From Planctomycetaceae bacterium UBA6163 (GTDB taxonomy: Bacteria; Planctomycetota; Planctomycetia; Pirellulales; Pirellulaceae): a stretch of 13,977 nt of DNA. Positions within the stretch are counted from its first letter, which is position 1. Each line of letters opens with the position of its first letter. The notes beneath the pieces are model-generated. The model had not been told where the DNA came from. It did no database searches and saw nothing but the letters and a program-made list of their open reading frames with translations. The translations under genes and the position numbers were made by a program. Of the stretch, positions 8,150 through 13,977 are shown in pieces. The DNA is taken from NCBI GenBank assembly GCA_002428205.1, contig DIUH01000338.1, positions 24,249 to 38,225 of the forward strand. The letters are read 5' to 3'.

Positions 8150-8160
8150 TTAGGCTTTCT

Positions 8161-8244
8161 CCGAAAAACGGTCTGACCCTCTCGTGCGAGGCCCGAAATG
8201 CCGGGAAAATCGTCTCGCTTCCAAAGGGTCAGGCCCCTTTTCGG
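8161..8244. repeat. REP-like imperfect palindrome
   Basis: The two 24-base ends (8161-8184 and 8221-8244) are reverse complements at about 19 of 24 positions: CCGAAAA pairs with TTTTCGG, and CTGACCCT (8173-8180) with AGGGTCAG (8225-8232). The interior of 36 bases contains a further GC-rich stretch. The TCTGACCC/GGGTCAG core resembles repetitive extragenic palindromes moved by REP-associated tyrosine transposases (RAYTs). No transposase is present here. It lies between two converging genes, so a role in transcription termination or mRNA end protection is also possible. Confidence 0.5.
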
Positions 8245-8277
8245 ACAATGCTTAAATCTAACGTTTCCGAATGGGAA

Positions 8278-8940
8278 TCAACAAAACGCGGCGTCACACC
8301 CTAGGCAAAAGAATCTTTTGAAACAGCCTCCTGGGTGCCAATGCAAGGGATCGAACAATACCCGAGGCTGAAATCGAATTTCAGAACCGCAGCGAGGGCA
8401 AGATGCGATGTTTTGACTGCCGTCAACACGGGCCTCCGCGCTCATTGCAATGAATACAAAACCGGCGGTTTCGTAATTGGGTTGCCATAAATCCATAAAG
8501 CTTTGTCTGGAAAGCCGCCGAATCTTGCCCACCGTTGGGTCGTCCAACTCGATCGAGTCATGCGATATTGCGTTAAGCACCGTAAAGTGGCCCTCCCGAA
8601 CTGCGTCGCTGGTGCCATCGTTGGTAGCCCGGTGGTTAATGATCACCTGCAAGCCGTTGCTTGCACACGTCATCAATCCTGCCCAAGCTGTCGCCCGATG
8701 ACACTGAATCACCGCTGCTGATAATCCAGAGTCTGCCGCATACTTGCCGATCAAGAATGATCTTGCGCACCGCTGTCCCCGCAGTCCCGGACGACTGATG
8801 TGTGGCCAGACGTCGTGAATCGATCGTTCGATACCATAGCGTGAAAGGACTTTGATCAACGTCAAACCGCCACAAGCCCGCGGTGGCCTAGCGTGCAACG
8901 GATTTGTCGCGTGAACGAACTTATCGATAAGGTTACTCAT
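8278..8940 (-). CDS. C39-like papain-fold cysteine peptidase with C-terminal zinc ribbon
   Basis: A 220-residue protein from the ATG at 8940, eight bases after the upstream stop. A GTG at 8976 would add 12 residues and has AGGG upstream, so the start is not settled. Residues 10-166 look like peptidase family C39: Cys23 in R-A-C-G-G at the head of a helix, then L-S-R-Y-G, His118 in E-G-H-F-T-V-L, and Asp133/134 in E-L-D-D-P-T-V-G, giving the Cys-His-Asp order. The Gln that usually precedes the Cys by six residues (oxyanion hole) is absent (Ala17), so activity is likely but not assured. The tail has CPRC at 181-184 and CLGC at 212-215 plus a final Cys, a probable zinc ribbon. No signal peptide. 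As the last gene of a VgrG-PAAR operon it is a candidate T6SS cargo. It could also be a cytoplasmic processing protease. Confidence 0.65.
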   Translation of the reverse strand: MSNLIDKFVHATNPLHARPPRACGGLTLIKVLSRYGIERSIHDVWPHISRPGLRGQRCARSFLIGKYAADSGLSAAVIQCHRATAWAGLMTCASNGLQVIINHRATNDGTSDAVREGHFTVLNAISHDSIELDDPTVGKIRRLSRQSFMDLWQPNYETAGFVFIAMSAEARVDGSQNIASCPRCGSEIRFQPRVLFDPLHWHPGGCFKRFFCLGCDAAFC

Positions 8941-8948
8941 CGTTGCTG

Positions 8949-9392
8949 TCACGATTCGATAGCCCAATCTTGCCACGCGTTACCCTGTTCACCTTCGGCA
9001 ATCTCAGCTGTCGGGGTAACCACATAACGGTTAAACAGCTCATCGGTAAACTGTGCAACCGCCATCAAGCCTACGGGCGGCGCCACCGGAATCATCTGCT
9101 TCAAAACTTCCTCCGGTGGTAATAGGCTGGCAAAAGTCTCTTCGACCTTTGCGGTATTTTGCTTAACAACCTCGATCTGCTGTGCGATGTTAACGCGTTC
9201 TTTATCAACCGCAACGATCACTTCTGGATATCTTAAACGTAGCTCCGCCATTAGCGGTACCGCTGCTGTGAGCAGTTTTTCGATCAAGTCCTTCGCATGA
9301 ATTGGCGGCAGTTCGGCGGAAGACAAGACTAACTGTTCATGAAATTTCTCAAGGTCATCGAACAACTCGTCTTCATTCTTAAGATCTTGCAT
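8949..9392 (-). CDS. Small helical protein of the spike operon, unknown function
   Basis: 147 residues from the ATG at 9392, which overlaps the upstream stop as TGATG; a GTG at 9395 is the other choice. I do not recognise the family. The N-terminus is strongly acidic (MQDLKNEDELFDDLEKF). Residues about 33-90 are predicted by eye to form long amphipathic helices, possibly a coiled coil (KERVNIAQQIEVVKQNTAKVEETF). Residues 92-110 are Pro-rich, and the end is acidic. No signal peptide, membrane segment or catalytic motif. Its position between a DUF6931-like protein and the peptidase, with translational coupling upstream and near-contact downstream, suggests a chaperone or adaptor that loads the peptidase onto the spike. 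That is inference from context; an immunity role is a second possibility. Confidence 0.7.
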   Translation of the reverse strand: MQDLKNEDELFDDLEKFHEQLVLSSAELPPIHAKDLIEKLLTAAVPLMAELRLRYPEVIVAVDKERVNIAQQIEVVKQNTAKVEETFASLLPPEEVLKQMIPVAPPVGLMAVAQFTDELFNRYVVTPTAEIAEGEQGNAWQDWAIES

Positions 9393-10006
9393 CACAAGCT
9401 ACTCACTGGCAGGAAGACTGGGGCAATCGGTTGGACGCTGGGCATTGGGACCGGCGTTGGTTGTGGACCAGAGGCTGATGAAGCGATCATTTGAACCGCG
9501 ACCTGGATAAAATGATCGGCCACTTCGTATTGGCGAACCGGACCGGCACCGCCGATCAGGGTGTGAATGAATCCGAACACGAACCGGTTTGTCAAATCGG
9601 GAGTCGGTTGGACGTGCGATGTCGAATCAAGTTGTAATTGACCGCCACTGTTAACCACGGCACTCAGCAATGAGCGACATTTTCCGACGCGGTCGGTCTG
9701 CAAGGCATTCGCGGCGTCGCGTCGATGTTCATCGCCACCTAGCAATATCCAACGACTCGCAATACCGATCGCCGTGTCTTCAATAATCGGTGGTTGTGGA
9801 CGCCATGTCGACCACGCACACAAGCATCCCCACCAAACAAGCTGTCTTGCGGATGCATTCTCGCACATGATTTCAATCGCTTTATGCGCATCGCGCTTAT
9901 CAAGCGATGCCTGAATTGTCTGACGCAGTTTGTCGGTATCCATGCTTGGCATTTTCGTCATCGGTGATCGAGCTTGAAACTTGATTTTGAAAAGACAATT
10001 GGTCAT
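9392..10006 (-). CDS. DUF6931-like T6SS-associated protein
   Basis: 204 residues. The ATG at 10006 overlaps the PAAR stop by four bases (ATGA), which favours this start; MTKMPSM at residue 16 is an alternative. The core (about 25-180) resembles DUF6931 as I remember it: a helical stretch, an A-R-Q-L-V-W-W-G-C segment at 53-61 (commonly REAVWW), a central helical section, and a T-P-D-L-T-N-R-F-V-F-G block at about 135-145. The family often sits beside VgrG, PAAR and DUF4150-type genes and its role is unknown. The C-terminal tail (180-200) is Pro/Val-rich and probably unstructured. No catalytic motif or membrane segment. A spike-loading adaptor role is plausible from position. The family call is from memory and needs a profile search. 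Confidence 0.65.
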   Translation of the reverse strand: MTNCLFKIKFQARSPMTKMPSMDTDKLRQTIQASLDKRDAHKAIEIMCENASARQLVWWGCLCAWSTWRPQPPIIEDTAIGIASRWILLGGDEHRRDAANALQTDRVGKCRSLLSAVVNSGGQLQLDSTSHVQPTPDLTNRFVFGFIHTLIGGAGPVRQYEVADHFIQVAVQMIASSASGPQPTPVPMPSVQPIAPVFLPVSSL

Positions 10007-10302
10007 CCGCCGATCATGACGTTCGGACAGCCTAAGACAATGGTCCCGCCATGCGCTGTAGTGTCACCCATGCGTGCCGCGGGTTTACCGGCGATTAGAA
10101 CTGTCGCGCTGCCCTTCACGATTGTGTCAGGTGGTCCAACGCAAACACAATTGTCGCCCATCACTGCCGCAGGCAGTGAGCCGATCAGGACCGTAGGTGC
10201 ACCCGGCCCAATTACCGGACCGCCAACGTGAGGGATTGGCGGAACTCCAGGAGTTTGCATCGGACATGTGTGCATATCAGTAATTCGTGCAGCCGCAGGC
10301 AT
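10003..10302 (-). CDS. PAAR-domain spike tip protein
   Basis: 99 residues, essentially one PAAR domain, which forms the sharp cone on the VgrG trimer and often anchors effectors. The N-terminal MPAAARITDMHTCP start, the P-P-I-P-H-V-G-G-P-V block at 21-30, the repeated pattern V-L-I-G...PAAVMGD and V-L-I-A-G-K-PAARMGD, and the closing T-T-A-H-G-G...G-C-P-N-V-M-I-G-G are all typical. His11, His25, His84 and Cys92 are candidates for the metal site at the tip. There is no N- or C-terminal extension, so any effector must be a separate protein. AAGG lies about 9-12 bases before the ATG. It follows the needle-like gene after a 140 bp gap, and its stop overlaps the next start. Confidence 0.93.
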   Translation of the reverse strand: MPAAARITDMHTCPMQTPGVPPIPHVGGPVIGPGAPTVLIGSLPAAVMGDNCVCVGPPDTIVKGSATVLIAGKPAARMGDTTAHGGTIVLGCPNVMIGG

Positions 10303-10442
10303 CGCGTTTACCTTGTTGATGTTATCTAAGCAGGTCGGCCAAAGTAGATCGGTTCAAACTCGGAAAGACATCTTCCCGCTTCGACCTGGTGGGGCAACCT
10401 GCACGTTCTCCGATTTACACTTGCTAAGTTGCTTAACCCGAA

Positions 10443-11045
10443 TCAATTGATCATCACGATGGCACCTTTAACGGTCGTCTGACCAGACGCCGACAGTTCA
10501 GCCGATGCGGCCCCCTTAAACGTAGCGGCCGCCTGCGCTGTAATGTTGACATTACACGCGCTGACAGATGCATCGGTTGTACCCTCGACGGTCACCTTTA
10601 GACCCTTGATTGTTATGCCTGTTGAATCGAGAACGATCTTGTTTGGGCCGACTGACAATTCGATCGAATCGGTTTTGATTTCGATTTTCGGTGACACCGG
10701 CAATTGGCCGTTCTGCAGCACGATGCTGCCCCCGTTGCCTTCCAGTTCAACCCGCTGCACCACCGGAACGGTGCCCGCTCTGAGCGTAATGTTGCCCAGG
10801 TTTCCGGCATCGGCGAGGATACCCGACGCGACAAGGTCAAGCGAGCATTCGCCTACATTCGCGTTAACCCATCCGTCCGCTGAAAGTCGGATACTGCCAT
10901 CGCTGTTCGGTCCGGAAGCTCGCAAATCGATCTTGCCCATCATTGCAAAATCGACGCCCGCGGGAGGATTCTCAACGCTTGCAAAGACCGAAAAATCGGC
11001 GCACGAAATCGCATTGGATCCAATGATATGGGATGAATCATTCAT
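10443..11045 (-). CDS. Stand-alone VgrG needle-like beta-repeat protein
   Basis: 200 residues rich in short alternating strands with Gly/Asn turns (GSIVLQNG, IEIKTDSIELSVGPNKIVLDSTGITIKGLKVTVEG). The last 80 residues, ending in G-Q-T-T-V-K-G-A-I-V-M-I-N, closely resemble the gp5-like beta-helix and terminal segment of ordinary VgrG proteins. The gene has its own start and a good AGGAG at 11056-11060 inside the end of vgrG; the gap between the two genes is five bases. The VgrG upstream lacks this ending, so the likely role is to supply or extend the trimeric needle that PAAR caps, either by packing on VgrG or as a free module. No effector motif is visible. A shadow frame or frameshift product is unlikely because start, Shine-Dalgarno and length all fit. 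Confidence 0.75.
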   Translation of the reverse strand: MNDSSHIIGSNAISCADFSVFASVENPPAGVDFAMMGKIDLRASGPNSDGSIRLSADGWVNANVGECSLDLVASGILADAGNLGNITLRAGTVPVVQRVELEGNGGSIVLQNGQLPVSPKIEIKTDSIELSVGPNKIVLDSTGITIKGLKVTVEGTTDASVSACNVNITAQAAATFKGAASAELSASGQTTVKGAIVMIN

Positions 11046-11050
11046 GTTTG

Positions 11051-13744
11051 TTAAGCTCCTGCTGCCATTTCAACAGCGTCGGATGCTGCACCGCGGCCAT
11101 TATCGACCGCGTTACTTCTGGCCCTGGTTACAACTTCTTCGCTCGCAGCGGCGCCTTCGCCAGGAACCGTTGCCGCCCGTGCCGCCTGCTCTGCATCCGT
11201 CACGGTGTCTTTAACGGCGCGCTTAACCTTCATTGAAAGAATGTCAACTGTTCCGGTGGTCGACTCAACACGCTCCAGCAGACCTTGCAATCTTGGCAAG
11301 ATCATCAATGACCAGACCTCGCAGATGCGGATCATGGTTTCCCATCGTTTTCCATTATTCGCAACAGCAGCCTTTGTGAGCAGCATTACGACAAAATCGA
11401 TTAATAAGAGCAAGGCGACGGCAATCTCGCAGAATCGTCCGCTGGGGATGTCCACTGGGCCCTCATTTCCCTCGGTTGTCTCAAAGGTGGTTGTACCTGG
11501 CTTTCTAGAGGTCTTGGTAATGGAGTGTCCACGATGGCAATCGACTTTTGTGCCATACTGAATATCTTGGCTACCGCCGAAGAGCGTTTTTCCTTGCCCA
11601 CCAGCGCCGAAAAGCAACGGAATCGCTGTGGCAATGCCTGGGACCTTCGTCTTGTCAGCTAAATACTCGAAGAATTGCACCGGATCACAGCCCAGCCAGA
11701 TGTTGCAGCCGTAGTATGTCTCAAAAGTTCTGCCAAACGTTTTTTTATAGGAGTCGCCGACAACGAACTCGATCGCACCTTTATTGTTCGCTAGAAAAAA
11801 ATCCAACAACACGTCGGCTGCACTGACGCCGCCACCCTCATCGCGTTTTTTAAAGTTATTATCACATGGGCCGGATTGCCCAGTAAAATCACTTCCCCCC
11901 GAACCGCTTCCGTCAAACGCATCGAACAACCAATGATGGCCTTGAAAGACGATCTCTTCGCCTGACGACCATTTCAGGTTCTTCGTTTCGCTGCTCATTG
12001 CAAGGTAGGTTTCAGAATGCAACTGCAGGTACTCCGCCCCCTCTTTGTCATGAAAGATAACGCAACTGGCATTGTTCAGTGGATCGCCATTGTGCGTGCA
12101 CGAATTGATGCCGCAGGAAAGTTTATGTTCAGGCAAGGTTAGCGGCGGCATGTTTTCCGCATTGTAGACACTGCCAACGATCACGGGGCGGTCCGGGTCG
12201 CCATGTTCAAATGCCACTAGAACCTCGTGCCCGACGCGGGGCCAGAAGAATGCACCCCATCGCGGCCCAGCCCAAAACTGACTTACACGAATCCAGCAAC
12301 TCGGGTCGGTGTTATCCTTCTGCCAAGGGAACGCTACTTTCACGCGTCCATACTGGTCGATGCAAATTTGGTCGTCCGATTGATCTAAGTCGGACACAAC
12401 GGTTGCGGGAACAACGCCTGGTATTGACGGTCGTGGGCTTCGGTGTGGCGATCGATATGGCAGGGTCGTTGCGTGGCATCGGAATCGGTTTCGGTACACG
12501 ACTTTGGGTGTCCCCAAGCCGCTGCGGACGTTGGTCGCTAGGCGTATCCGATGCTGGACGCTTGTGATGTAATGGGTCGATGCATCTGGAACCAAGCCCC
12601 GCAATAAACGAAACACGGTTCCCGGCATCAGGCTTGGAACATTTCCGGATCCATGAGCGATTGAACGCCGTAGCGCAAGTCGTTGTGATCGGATCTTAGC
12701 ATCGCGCTGTGCCGCTGCGTCCATCTGGTCCAGTTCAGATGCTTTGCTTCCACCGCCTGGGGTTACGGCGTCGTAACGTCTTGCCGATCCGGATGGGTAC
12801 AGGGTGACTAAGTTTGCCACGGAAGCGTCGGAATCCATGGCGGCATCGTGATCACCTTTCATGGCCTCTAGATCCGAGTCATCCTGCGGCGGACTGGTCG
12901 GTTCAGGTGATTCATCATCCGGACGGTAATTCTGCAGAGACTGTACTAATCGTGACGGACGTTGAAAGGTTCGGTCCAGGGAATCGATCGCATCAGGAAC
13001 GATCTTGATAACTTCACGCCACTGAGTAATCCGCGTCGCCTCGCGATTTCCACCGCGGTCGGAATCGAACTGAATGATGGGAACCTCTGATTCGGGGATG
13101 GATGCGATATGGTCGGTGATAACCAACCGTTCCGCATGCTGTGCCGGATCATCAGCTTGTCCATCGTATTGGTGTTCGAAATAGTAGAACAAGCCATCTT
13201 CTTCAAGCAATCTACCTATAAACGTAGCGTCGCTTTCAGCATACTGCACGCAGTAATTGCGAAAGCAAGAATCGCTTGCATCAATCTCGCTAGACAACCG
13301 CCAGACGACGGGCATATCCTGCGGCAACACGGCGGTTACAATTTCTTTCGTCGTTTTTTGTGTAAAAAAACGATACTTGCGGTTCAATCCCAACGACCAA
13401 AGCCGTGGTTTAAGCGTTGCGGTATAGTAAGTGAAGTTGTCGTCAACACCATCGCAGGAAATCTGAGACAGGATCCCGCAAAAATCTCTTACCTCGCGGG
13501 ACGGTGTAACCCCGGACAACGGACTGGATTCGGGCAAACGGATCCGGATATGCGCATTCGTTCCCGCCAACCTGGTAATATCCAGCGGCGTGATCGCATC
13601 GCCGCGCATTTTTAGCGTGAACGAGTATGGACGACTGATGCTTTCACGGCCATCAATTTCGATCAGATGCGGTTGGTCGATGCCGAGCGCGGTCCAAAAT
13701 TGGATTGGCGACGAAACTGGCAAGGGATTGGTGGGCAAGTTCAT
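11051..13744 (-). CDS. tssI/vgrG: VgrG spike protein with atypical C-terminal extension
   Basis: 897 residues from the ATG at 13744; a GTG at 13792 would add 16 and neither has a clear Shine-Dalgarno. Residues about 12-425 form the gp27-like base (IEIDGRESISRPYSF near 28-42; CVQYAESDATFIGRLLEEDGLFYYFEH at 165-191). It carries an acidic, Pro/Ser-rich insert at about 274-310. The OB-fold, about 455-530, has the hallmark DQYGRVKVAFPW and WAGPRWGAFFWPRVGHEVLVAFEHGDPDRPVIVGSVYN. After about 540 the usual start of the needle is recognisable (CVIFHDKEGAEYLQLH) but then gives way to unrelated sequence: a Gly/Ser stretch, a Cys-containing block (YGCNIWLGCDP near 678-687), a probable membrane helix at about 772-792, and an Ala/Glu-rich helical tail. 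VgrG trimers form the T6SS puncturing spike. The extension may be an effector or an attachment domain. Confidence 0.9.
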   Translation of the reverse strand: MNLPTNPLPVSSPIQFWTALGIDQPHLIEIDGRESISRPYSFTLKMRGDAITPLDITRLAGTNAHIRIRLPESSPLSGVTPSREVRDFCGILSQISCDGVDDNFTYYTATLKPRLWSLGLNRKYRFFTQKTTKEIVTAVLPQDMPVVWRLSSEIDASDSCFRNYCVQYAESDATFIGRLLEEDGLFYYFEHQYDGQADDPAQHAERLVITDHIASIPESEVPIIQFDSDRGGNREATRITQWREVIKIVPDAIDSLDRTFQRPSRLVQSLQNYRPDDESPEPTSPPQDDSDLEAMKGDHDAAMDSDASVANLVTLYPSGSARRYDAVTPGGGSKASELDQMDAAAQRDAKIRSQRLALRRSIAHGSGNVPSLMPGTVFRLLRGLVPDASTHYITSVQHRIRLATNVRSGLGTPKVVYRNRFRCHATTLPYRSPHRSPRPSIPGVVPATVVSDLDQSDDQICIDQYGRVKVAFPWQKDNTDPSCWIRVSQFWAGPRWGAFFWPRVGHEVLVAFEHGDPDRPVIVGSVYNAENMPPLTLPEHKLSCGINSCTHNGDPLNNASCVIFHDKEGAEYLQLHSETYLAMSSETKNLKWSSGEEIVFQGHHWLFDAFDGSGSGGSDFTGQSGPCDNNFKKRDEGGGVSAADVLLDFFLANNKGAIEFVVGDSYKKTFGRTFETYYGCNIWLGCDPVQFFEYLADKTKVPGIATAIPLLFGAGGQGKTLFGGSQDIQYGTKVDCHRGHSITKTSRKPGTTTFETTEGNEGPVDIPSGRFCEIAVALLLLIDFVVMLLTKAAVANNGKRWETMIRICEVWSLMILPRLQGLLERVESTTGTVDILSMKVKRAVKDTVTDAEQAARAATVPGEGAAASEEVVTRARSNAVDNGRGAASDAVEMAAGA
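11056..11060 (-). promoter_or_regulatory. Ribosome binding site of the needle-like gene
   Basis: AGGAG on the minus strand, inside the last codons of vgrG, 10 bases before the ATG at 11045. It supports independent initiation of the needle-like protein. Confidence 0.6.
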
Positions 13745-13843
13745 GGGACCAGTGCAAGTCGAGCGGGTTTCTTGCGGCGATCCATGCCACACTTACGGTT
13801 CACACAGCGGAAATCGTCTACGCGATGCAGGCAAGATTCGCCT

Positions 13844-13904
13844 AACCGAAAACTTCGCCTTGCATTGATCGCAATTTGATCTCATTACATCAACGTTTTC
13901 GGTT
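13844..13904. promoter_or_regulatory. Upstream region of the vgrG operon with a 10 bp inverted repeat
   Basis: AACCGAAAAC at 13844-13853 and GTTTTCGGTT at 13895-13904 are perfect inverted repeats separated by 41 bases, located 100-160 bases before the vgrG ATG. They could be an operator or a long-loop hairpin. A weak minus-strand -35-like TTGATG lies in this stretch (about 13887-13892). No sigma-54 type element was found. The remaining bases to 13977 show nothing I can identify. Confidence 0.3.
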
Positions 13905-13977
13905 GTGACGGTGGTGCCTGAGGAAGTGCTCGGCTTCGGTCTGCGAATGTATTCCGGTGGCTTGCAATCGTGTGCTA

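Noticed and set aside
8009..8244. CRISPR array or tRNA gene in the repeat-filled gap
   Set aside because: The repeats are inverted and unlike each other, with no regular direct-repeat spacing and no cloverleaf.
10268..10450. A 60-codon plus-strand reading frame in the gap between the needle-like and PAAR genes
   Set aside because: It runs from the PAAR coding region through the gap, has no recognisable domain and no clear ribosome binding site.
10443..11060. The needle-like gene as a frameshifted piece broken off vgrG
   Set aside because: VgrG ends in its own Ala-rich tail with a TAA, and the next gene has an AGGAG and an ATG ten bases later. Joining the frames would not restore a normal VgrG, because the membrane helix and tail would still lie between OB-fold and needle.
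13109..13615. A 168-codon plus-strand reading frame opposite vgrG
   Set aside because: It lies fully within the conserved gp27-like coding region of vgrG and has no recognisable motif.
13793..13977. Start of another gene at the right edge of the window
   Set aside because: No frame in the last 185 bases carries a convincing start with coding character; too little sequence to decide.

Overview
The window most likely comes from a planctomycete, probably Rhodopirellula-like (Pirellulales). The reasons are a kinase with a membrane helix and TPR tail in the style common in that phylum, a surface/outer-membrane protein with a Cys-x-Cys-x-x-Cys cluster, an exported HEAT-repeat protein, and frequent weak or absent Shine-Dalgarno sequences. 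This placement is inferred from family resemblance, not from a search.

The centre of interest is a dispersed type VI secretion (T6SS) locus. Left part, plus strand: the 3' end of a PLP-dependent aminotransferase/acyltransferase of the KBL/AONS type (to 668), then an FHA-GGDEF diguanylate cyclase (883-1770), a transmembrane Ser/Thr kinase with TPRs (1742-4147) whose start lies inside the cyclase gene, and the T6SS baseplate protein TssK (4247-5656). The middle holds a convergent/divergent trio: an exported HEAT-repeat protein (5678-6679, minus), a divergent 180 bp promoter region, and an outer-membrane beta-barrel-like protein (6860-8008, plus).

The intergenic gap 8009-8277 is filled by two palindromic elements. 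One is a 141 bp MITE-like unit with perfect 23 bp terminal inverted repeats and a candidate TTAG target duplication that contains the stop codon of the barrel gene. The other is an 84 bp REP-like hairpin.

Right part, minus strand, reads as a spike-and-cargo operon transcribed leftwards from about 13.8 kb: VgrG with an atypical C-terminal extension, a separate protein resembling the missing VgrG beta-needle, a PAAR tip, a DUF6931-like protein, a small helical protein, and finally a C39-like cysteine peptidase with a C-terminal zinc ribbon. Several of these genes are tightly coupled (TGATG and ATGA overlaps, gaps of a few bases).

Working model (inference): the kinase and FHA/GGDEF pair signal to the TssK-containing machine. 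The minus-strand operon builds the puncturing tip and may load the peptidase as cargo. Sheath, tube, TssJLM and ClpV genes are not in this window, so they must lie elsewhere.
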